From NCBI GenBank assembly GCA_036511155.1, contig DATCCR010000149.1, positions 1 to 18,593 of the forward strand: a stretch of 18,593 nt of DNA. The letters are read 5' to 3'. Shown in pieces: positions 1 to 5,136 of this stretch (position 1 is its first letter; the number at the start of each line of letters is the position of its first letter). The notes under the pieces were generated by a model. It was not told where the DNA came from. It did no database searches and saw nothing but the letters and a program-made list of their open reading frames with translations. This stretch comes from Bog-756 sp036511155 (GTDB taxonomy: Bacteria; Actinomycetota; Acidimicrobiia; Acidimicrobiales; RAAP-2). The translations under genes and the position numbers were made by a program.

Positions 1-188
1 CCCGGGGCGCGGTCGGGTGCCGGGACCGGTCGGGTCGTCGCCCCGCCCGATGCCCGCTCGGAGGGATGGAGCCACAGGCGGTCGTCCTGGGGAACCCATC
101 CGCGCATCGGGCCGTCGTCGTCGGGCCCTTCGTCCCCGGACCCGTCCGCGAGGGGCGCGCCGAAGTCGTCTGGTGGGTCTCCGTGCAC
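1..188 (-). CDS. N-terminal part of an unidentified envelope-type protein (possibly a membrane-anchored trypsin-like protease), cut by the left edge
   Basis: The minus strand is open for 62 codons from a GTG at 188-186 to the window edge. The product begins with an acidic, Pro/Gly/Asp-rich stretch (VHGDPPDDFGAPL, then EGPDDDGP), followed by WVPQDDRLWLHPSE and a Pro/Ala-rich linker. From memory, short DDRxWxHPSE-like motifs occur near the N-terminus of actinobacterial, especially acidimicrobial, membrane-anchored S1C/trypsin-like proteases and other envelope proteins, ahead of the transmembrane segment. That is a recollection, and no protease domain is visible here. The start is supported by a TAACCT hexamer at 201-196 that leaves 7 nt to the GTG, the same leaderless layout as other genes in the window. 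It is divergent from the mreB-like gene. Coding status is fairly likely; function is a guess. Confidence 0.55.
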   Translation of the reverse strand, partial: MHGDPPDDFGAPLADGSGDEGPDDDGPMRGWVPQDDRLWLHPSERASGGATTRPVPAPDRAP

Positions 189-195
189 GGAGCGA

Positions 196-201
196 AGGTT
201 A
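196..201 (-). promoter_or_regulatory. Candidate -10 box (TAACCT), leaderless gene at left edge
   Basis: TAACCT on the minus strand is followed by 7 nt and then the GTG at 188-186. Transcription would begin at or next to the start codon. No convincing -35 was seen. Confidence 0.4.
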
Positions 202-283
202 CCGACCGCCGGGTCCGAAGGGATGGCGGCTCCCGCCGGGAGACGCCGGACCTCCACCCGCCCGGGGGCATCCCCGGCCGCCC

Positions 284-289
284 TACGAT
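284..289 (+). promoter_or_regulatory. Candidate -10 box (TACGAT) of the mreB-like gene
   Basis: TACGAT is followed by 6 nt and then GTG 296. There is no ribosome binding site in the available space, so the transcript is probably leaderless. This hexamer is the main reason for starting the MreB-like protein at 296 instead of far upstream. Confidence 0.45.
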
Positions 290-295
290 GACAGG

Positions 296-1300
296 GTGGC
301 CCGAGACCTCGCGATCGACCTCGGGACCTCCAACACCCAGGTGTTCGCCAAGGGCAAGGGGGTCATCCTCGAGGAGCCGACCGTGATCGCCCTCAACACC
401 CGGACCCACGAGGTCCTGGCCGTTGGCGACGAGGCCTGGCAGCTCATCGGCCGGACCCCGGGGTACATCGTGGCCGTGCGCCCGCTCCGCGAGGGGGCGA
501 TCACCGACTTCGGGATCACCGAGCGGACGATCCGCCTGCTGCTGCGGCGGGCCGGGGTCACCAAGCTGACTCGCCCGCGGTTGCTGATCTGCGTGCCGTC
601 GGCCATCACTTCGGTGGAACGGCGGGCGGTCAAAGAGGCGGCGCGGCGGGCCGGCGCTTCGGCCGCCCACCTCATCGAGCAGCCCATGGCCGCGGCGATC
701 GGCGCCGGCCTCGACATCCACGAGCCAGTCGGCAACATGGTGGTCGACGTCGGAGGCGGCACCACCGAGACGGCCGTGATCTCTCTGGGCGGGATCGTGG
801 CCTACCGGGCCGTGCGGTGCGGCGGCTTCGACATGGACGCGGCCATCCAGGAGTACGTGCGCCAGAAGTACGGCGTCGCCATCAGCGAACGTACGGGAGA
901 GGAGCTCAAGATCGCCATCGGCTCGGCACTCCCCTACGAGGGGGAGATGCGGGCCGAGGTCAAGGGCCGGGAGATCACCACGGGCCACCCCCGCAACGTC
1001 GTCCTGGCCCCCGAGGAGATCCGGTTCGCCTTGAGCGAGCAGGTCGACCTCGTCGTCGACACCGTGCTCGGCTGCCTGGCCCAGGCACCGCCCGAGCTGG
1101 CCCAGGACATCATCTACGAGGGCATCCATCTCTTGGGCGGCGGGGCCAGGCTCCGCGGCCTGGCCGAGCGGCTCGCCCGGGAGACCGAGGTGCCGGTCCA
1201 CCTGGTGCCGGACCCGCTCGAGTGCGTGGTCCGCGGGGCCGGCCTGTGCCTCGACTCGTTCGACAGCCTCCGGCCGATCTTCGCCGCCGCCGAGTCCTGA
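296..1300 (+). CDS. mreB: MreB-type rod-shape actin homologue
   Basis: A 334-residue bacterial actin that forms membrane-associated ATP-dependent filaments organising cell-wall synthesis. Actin-fold signatures are in order: phosphate-1 loop DLGTSNT (8-14), VFAKGKG (16-22), IGRTPG (51-56), EQPMAAAIGAGL (128-139), phosphate-2 loop DVGGGTTE (151-158), GEELKIAIGSA (201-211) and adenosine loop LLGGGARL (279-286). Length matches the family. The open frame extends back to base 17, but that part is low-complexity Pro/Arg-rich sequence with no similarity to MreB. GTG 296 places the first conserved segment at residue 4 and sits 6 nt after a -10-like TACGAT. No mreC, mreD or rodA is adjacent, so a paralogue such as an Mbl-type protein is possible. 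The gene is divergent from the left-edge gene and convergent with the HEAT-repeat gene. Confidence 0.9.
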   Translation: MARDLAIDLGTSNTQVFAKGKGVILEEPTVIALNTRTHEVLAVGDEAWQLIGRTPGYIVAVRPLREGAITDFGITERTIRLLLRRAGVTKLTRPRLLICVPSAITSVERRAVKEAARRAGASAAHLIEQPMAAAIGAGLDIHEPVGNMVVDVGGGTTETAVISLGGIVAYRAVRCGGFDMDAAIQEYVRQKYGVAISERTGEELKIAIGSALPYEGEMRAEVKGREITTGHPRNVVLAPEEIRFALSEQVDLVVDTVLGCLAQAPPELAQDIIYEGIHLLGGGARLRGLAERLARETEVPVHLVPDPLECVVRGAGLCLDSFDSLRPIFAAAES

Positions 1301-1313
1301 GCCTGGCCGGGCG

Positions 1314-1325
1314 GGCGGGCCCGCC
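1314..1325. terminator. GC palindrome between convergent genes, possible weak terminator
   Basis: GGCGGGCCCGCC is a perfect 12-bp palindrome in the 80-bp gap between the stops of the mreB-like and HEAT-repeat genes. It has no loop in its minimal form and no T-tract, so it is a weak candidate. Confidence 0.2.
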
Positions 1326-1380
1326 TCGGACGGCCCCCTGCGCCGTCCACCCATGCTCCTTTGAATCAGTCCGCGTCGAG

Positions 1381-2001
1381 TCAATCGATGGCCAGCAGGT
1401 CCTCGGCCACCTGGCGGACCTGCCAGTCCCGGTCGTCCAAGCACCGCTGCAGCGCCGCCTCGACCTCGGGCCCCTCGAAGGCGGCCAAGGCGACGGCGGC
1501 CCGACGCCGGATCGCCGGCTTGTCGTCGAGGGCGGCCAGCACGGCAGGCAGCCCGGCCGGATCGCCGATGGCCCCGAGGGCGGCCACCGCCGCCTCCCGG
1601 CACAGGGGGTCGGCGTGGCCGGTGTCGCCCGTCGCCATCCGGGCCAGTCGGTCCACGGCGGCCACCTCCTCCCGCTCGCCGGCCGCCCAGGCCGCCATCT
1701 CCACCACCGAGGGGTCGGGGTCGTCGAGGGCGGGGAGCAGGACCACGCCGGGATGGGTCGCCGTCAGTTCGGCGGCCCGCCGACGGACCGCCGGGTCGCC
1801 GTCGCCCAGCCCGTCGGCCAATTCGTCGTCGCCCAGCGAGCCCAGGCGCTCCAGGGCGCCGAGCGCGGTGGAGCGCACCCCGGGCGCCGGGTCGGACAGC
1901 CCGAGCCGGGCGGTAGCCGCGTCTCCGACGTGTCCGGCCCTGGCCACGTCGCGCCGCTGGTCGGTGACGCTCGGGTCCTCCGGTTCCGTGGCAGGCTGCA
2001 C
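1381..2001 (-). CDS. HEAT-repeat (PBS-lyase type) protein
   Basis: A 206-residue soluble protein built of tandem alpha-helical HEAT-like repeats of about 30 residues. Recurring units include LSDPAPGVRSTALGALERLG (35-54), DGDPAVRRRAAELT (67-80), DDPDPSVVEMAAWAAG (93-108), PLCREAAVAALGAIGD (132-147), LDDKPAIRRRAAVALAAF (158-175) and LDDRDWQVRQVAEDLL (188-203). Such proteins usually act as protein-binding scaffolds; no catalytic motif is visible and the partner is unknown. The GTG at 2001-1999 is chosen because a CATAGT hexamer ends 6 nt before it and the repeats begin soon after. The frame stays open far upstream to 3975, but that part is antisense to the protease and DivIVA genes. Its start codon lies only 9 bp from the divergent PDZ/Lon-like gene. 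Confidence 0.8.
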   Translation of the reverse strand: MQPATEPEDPSVTDQRRDVARAGHVGDAATARLGLSDPAPGVRSTALGALERLGSLGDDELADGLGDGDPAVRRRAAELTATHPGVVLLPALDDPDPSVVEMAAWAAGEREEVAAVDRLARMATGDTGHADPLCREAAVAALGAIGDPAGLPAVLAALDDKPAIRRRAAVALAAFEGPEVEAALQRCLDDRDWQVRQVAEDLLAID

Positions 2002-2007
2002 GGCACC

Positions 2008-2013
2008 ACTATG
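2008..2013 (-). promoter_or_regulatory. Candidate -10 box (CATAGT) of the HEAT-repeat gene
   Basis: CATAGT on the minus strand leaves 6 nt to GTG 2001-1999. Its complement, ACTATG, contains the ATG start of the divergent protease gene, so promoter and start codon overlap on opposite strands. Confidence 0.35.
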
Positions 2014-3303
2014 ACCGACGACGAGCACCCGACCACGCCGGACGCAGCGGGCGAGCGGGACCCGGTGGCCCGCCACTTCTTCCCCCAGGCACCCGCCGCC
2101 GTACCTGACGATCCGCTTCCCGTTCCGCTGCTCACGAGTTCCTCGCCGACGGCACCTCCACCGACGAGCCCCCCGCCCGGCACGCCCACCGGACCCTCCG
2201 GCCAGCCGGCTCCTCCGGCGTCCCCGGCCCCGAAGCGCCCGTCCTGGGGCCGGTGGATCGTGTGGGCGAGCCTGGCCGTCCTCGTGCTCGCCATCTTCGT
2301 CTCGTCCCGGATCAACCTCGACTACTACGCCATCCAGCCGGGCACGGCCCAGTCGGTCCAGCCCTTCATCAAGGTCCCGGCCGCGAAGTCCCACCCGGTG
2401 ACCCGACCGGTGTTGCTGACCGACGTGCAGGAGGCCCGGGTCACGGCCCTCAACTATCTGTTCTTCAAGCTGCAGTCGAACACCGCCCTCTATTCGGTGC
2501 CGGCCGTCACCGGCGGCACCGCGCCTTCCGAGCTCGACGCTCAGGGTGCTCTCCAGATGTCCCAGGCCGAGGCCTCGGCCAAGACGGCCGCCCTGCGCCA
2601 CCTCGGCTACACGGTGACGGCCACCCCGTCGGGCGCGGTGATCGCCGGCACCTTCCCGGGGACTCCCGCCCACGGTGTCCTGAACGTCGGCGACGTGGTC
2701 ACCGCTGTCGACGGCAAGGCGACGCCGACCGCCCTGGCCCTCACCCAGGTGCTGGCGCCCCACCACCCGGGCCAGACGGTGACGTTCACGGTGCGCAAGG
2801 GCGGCACGGGGGCGCCGGGGCCGGTGTCCCTGACCCTCAAGCGGACCAAGGTCGAACTCGACGGCCGGACGGTCACCCTCGACGTCGGCATCCTTCCCCA
2901 GGACCAGGTCGACTACACCTATCCCTTCCCCATCTCGATCGACGTGACCGACATCGGCGGCCCGTCGGCCGGCCTGGCCATGACCCTCGGGGTGATCGAC
3001 GCCCTGAGCGGCGGCAAGCTGACCGGCGGACACACGGTGGCCGCCACCGGGACCATGGACGCGCAGGGCAACGTGGGCGACGTGGGTGGCGTCCCCCAGA
3101 AGACGGTGGCCGTCGAGAACGCCCGGGCCACCATCTTCCTGGTGCCGCCGGGCGAGTACGCCGATGCCAAGTCGAAGCAGCGGTCCGACCTGAAGATCTA
3201 CCCGGTGTCGACCCTCGACCAGGCCCTGCGGGTGCTGGCCGCCAACGGAGGGCAGGTGCCCACCGCCGCATTGGTCGCCTCCACCAGCAATGGCGCGGGA
3301 TGA
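2011..3303 (+). CDS. Membrane-anchored PDZ / Lon-like serine protease (YlbL type)
   Basis: A 430-residue protein. It has a Pro/Ser/Thr-rich cytoplasmic N-terminus (1-78), one transmembrane segment (about 81-99, WIVWASLAVLVLAIFVSS), an extracytoplasmic region, a PDZ domain (about 199-265, with GDVVTAVDGK) and a C-terminal Lon-type proteolytic domain (about 290-400). The Lon serine-lysine dyad is present: Ser319 in GGPSAG and Lys364 in GGVPQKT, with a 45-residue spacing close to that in Lon. There is no AAA+ ATPase domain, so it probably cleaves envelope substrates without ATP; the substrates are unknown. ATG 2011 is the first sensible start. Everything upstream in this frame (back to 817) is a shadow of the mreB-like and HEAT genes. 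It is transcribed toward the DivIVA-domain gene, 36 bp away. Confidence 0.88.
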   Translation: MTDDEHPTTPDAAGERDPVARHFFPQAPAAVPDDPLPVPLLTSSSPTAPPPTSPPPGTPTGPSGQPAPPASPAPKRPSWGRWIVWASLAVLVLAIFVSSRINLDYYAIQPGTAQSVQPFIKVPAAKSHPVTRPVLLTDVQEARVTALNYLFFKLQSNTALYSVPAVTGGTAPSELDAQGALQMSQAEASAKTAALRHLGYTVTATPSGAVIAGTFPGTPAHGVLNVGDVVTAVDGKATPTALALTQVLAPHHPGQTVTFTVRKGGTGAPGPVSLTLKRTKVELDGRTVTLDVGILPQDQVDYTYPFPISIDVTDIGGPSAGLAMTLGVIDALSGGKLTGGHTVAATGTMDAQGNVGDVGGVPQKTVAVENARATIFLVPPGEYADAKSKQRSDLKIYPVSTLDQALRVLAANGGQVPTAALVASTSNGAG

Positions 3304-3326
3304 GCCGCTGACACGACGGGCGGTCG

Positions 3327-3332
3327 TAGGCT
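3327..3332 (+). promoter_or_regulatory. Candidate -10 box (TAGGCT) of the DivIVA-domain gene
   Basis: TAGGCT leaves 7 nt to ATG 3340 and there is no Shine-Dalgarno between. It supports a leaderless start at 3340 over the internal ATG 3358. Confidence 0.5.
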
Positions 3333-3339
3333 CTCGGGC

Positions 3340-5127
3340 ATGCCTGAGGAACGCCGGATGACCATCACCTCGTCGCCCCACCTGGCCCCTGACGACGTGG
3401 CCCGGCACACGTTCGCTTCTGTCCGTCGGGGCTTCGATCCGGCCGAGGTGCGGGACTACCTCGAGTCGCTCGCCACGGGGCTGCGGGCCCAGGCCGAACG
3501 CGAGCAGGAGCTGCTCGACGCCTTGGCCGCGGCCGAGGAGCGGGCGGCCAACCCGGTCATCGATGACGCCATGCTGACCAACGCGGTGGGCAAGGAGACG
3601 GCGCGGGTCCTCCAGAGCGCCCACGAAGCGTCGGCCGAGATGGTGGCCAACGCCGAGGCCGAGACGACCCGGAAACTGGCAGAGGCCCAGGCCGAGTCCG
3701 AGCGGCTGCTGGCCGAGGCCGCCGAGGTGAACGGACAGGCCCAGGACCGGGCCGACACGCTCCTGGCCGAGCGTACGGCCGAGGCGGAGGCGGTGGCGTC
3801 GTCGTTGCAGGAGCGGACCGAACAGCAGGTGGCGGCCGCCCTCGACAAGGTGCGGGCCGACGCCGAGGAACTGACCGAGCGGGCCCGGGCCGAGGGCCGG
3901 GTCATGGTGGAGGAGGCTCAGCAGCTCCGGGCCCGGGTACTGGCCGACCTGTCCCGTCGGCGCAAGGTCCTCCACGCCCAGATCGAGCAGCTCCGGGCCG
4001 GCCGCGAGCGCCTGGCCGAGACCATCACCGACGTGCGCCGGTCGGTCGACGCCATCGCCGAGGACCTGTTCAACGCGGAGAACGAGGCCCGCCTGGCCGC
4101 CGAGGTCGCGGGCCGCGAGGTGGCCAACCGCCCTGACGACGAGGGAACGCCGGAGGACCTGGCTGCCTCCCTGCTGGCCGAGGAGGCGGCCGATGCCGAG
4201 GCCCTGGCCGAGTCGGCCCTACCCGCCGCCGTCGGGGACGTCGAGCCGGCCGAGCTCGCTGACGAGGTCGTCGAGGTCGTCGACGACGCCGACGGGGCTC
4301 CCGCCGCGCCGGTCGAGAAGGTGGATGCCCTGTTCGCCAAGCTGCGGGCCGCCCAGGGCGACGAGGCCCCCACCGAGGCGGACGCCGAGGCATCCGCTCC
4401 CGAGACGTCTGGCGATGCGGATGCGGGGGGGGAGGACGAGGCGGACGAGGCGGATGGTCCGCCTGAGGCCCGCCACCCCCTGGCCGTCCAGCGTGACGAG
4501 CTGATCGCCCCCATCGTCGTCGGGCTGTCCCGGCGACTCAAGCGGTCCCTCCAGGACAACCAGAACGACCTGCTCGACAAGTTGCGGGGGAAAGGGACCG
4601 TCTGGTCGGCCGACCTCCTGCCTGACGAGACCGAGCAGGTGGACTCGTTCGCCACCTCGTCCCTGCCCTTGCTGGAGGAGGCCGCCGACGCCGGGGCCTC
4701 CCTGGTAGGGAACTCGAAGAAACGCCCATCGGCGGACGCGCTGCTGGCCGTCGCCCACGAGCTGGCCGTCGCCATCGTCGCCCCCCTGCGCCGACGTCTG
4801 GCCGACGGGGAGGGCCTCGACGGTGCCGAGGAATCGGTCGTCACCGAGCACGTCGGCTCGGCCTTCCGGGAGTGGAAGGGCGAGCGCATCGAACGCCTGG
4901 CCGGCGACCATGTGGTGGCCGCTCTCTCCCTCGGAACCATCGCAGTGGCCGGCAAGGGAGGCATCGAGTGGGTGGCCGTAGCGGCCCCCGGCGAGGCACC
5001 GTGCCCCGACTGCGAGGACAACGGCCTCAACGGGGCCCAGGCGGCGGGGGAGGACTTCCCCACCGGTCACGCGCACCCGCCGGCCCACCCGGGGTGCAGA
5101 TGCCTGCTCGCGCCCGGCACCCCCTAG
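3340..5127 (+). CDS. DivIVA-domain coiled-coil protein with a phage Mu F-like C-terminal domain
   Basis: A 595-residue protein in three parts. Residues about 15-55 match the DivIVA/Wag31 N-terminal domain (PDDVARHTF...RGFDPAEVRDYLESL), which binds curved membrane and marks poles or septa. Residues about 50-265 form a long Ala/Glu/Arg coiled coil, followed by a highly acidic linker (about 266-382). Residues about 383-595 are unlike DivIVA. They contain a helical region with RDELIAPIVVGLSRRLKR, then EWKGERIERLAGDHVVAALSLG, GGIEWVAVAAPGEAPCPDC (Cys555, Cys558) and, at the end, HPPAHPGCRC (His579, His583, Cys586, Cys588). This order resembles the Mu F / SPP1 gp7 head-morphogenesis domain of phage minor capsid proteins. 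The role of the fusion is unknown; a metal-binding or protein-interaction module at the growth site is my guess. The stop TAG (5125-5127) is also the start of the -10 box of the next gene. Confidence 0.82.
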   Translation: MPEERRMTITSSPHLAPDDVARHTFASVRRGFDPAEVRDYLESLATGLRAQAEREQELLDALAAAEERAANPVIDDAMLTNAVGKETARVLQSAHEASAEMVANAEAETTRKLAEAQAESERLLAEAAEVNGQAQDRADTLLAERTAEAEAVASSLQERTEQQVAAALDKVRADAEELTERARAEGRVMVEEAQQLRARVLADLSRRRKVLHAQIEQLRAGRERLAETITDVRRSVDAIAEDLFNAENEARLAAEVAGREVANRPDDEGTPEDLAASLLAEEAADAEALAESALPAAVGDVEPAELADEVVEVVDDADGAPAAPVEKVDALFAKLRAAQGDEAPTEADAEASAPETSGDADAGGEDEADEADGPPEARHPLAVQRDELIAPIVVGLSRRLKRSLQDNQNDLLDKLRGKGTVWSADLLPDETEQVDSFATSSLPLLEEAADAGASLVGNSKKRPSADALLAVAHELAVAIVAPLRRRLADGEGLDGAEESVVTEHVGSAFREWKGERIERLAGDHVVAALSLGTIAVAGKGGIEWVAVAAPGEAPCPDCEDNGLNGAQAAGEDFPTGHAHPPAHPGCRCLLAPGTP

Positions 5128-5130
5128 GCT
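5125..5130 (+). promoter_or_regulatory. Candidate -10 box (TAGGCT) of the UPF0182 gene, overlapping a stop codon
   Basis: TAGGCT leaves 6 nt to GTG 5137. The first three bases are the TAG stop of the DivIVA-domain gene, so this promoter lies inside the upstream gene's end. Confidence 0.5.
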
Positions 5131-5136
5131 GCTGCC

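Noticed and set aside
817..2010. Upstream extension of the PDZ/Lon-like frame
   Set aside because: It overlaps the mreB-like gene in another frame and the HEAT gene antisense. Its composition is Arg/Gly/Pro-rich with no domain signal.
1381..3975. 864-codon open frame on the minus strand
   Set aside because: Only 1381-2001 encodes a credible protein (HEAT repeats). The upstream 650 codons are antisense to the PDZ/Lon-like and DivIVA genes and are Gly/Arg/His-rich shadow.
4435..4460. Short GACGAGGCGGA-type tandem repeat
   Set aside because: It simply encodes the acidic Asp/Glu/Ala linker of the DivIVA-domain protein and is not a CRISPR or independent repeat element.
4486..5124. Prophage remnant around the Mu F-like domain
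   Set aside because: No portal, terminase, capsid, integrase or lysis gene is nearby. The domain is in frame with a chromosomal DivIVA protein flanked by housekeeping genes.
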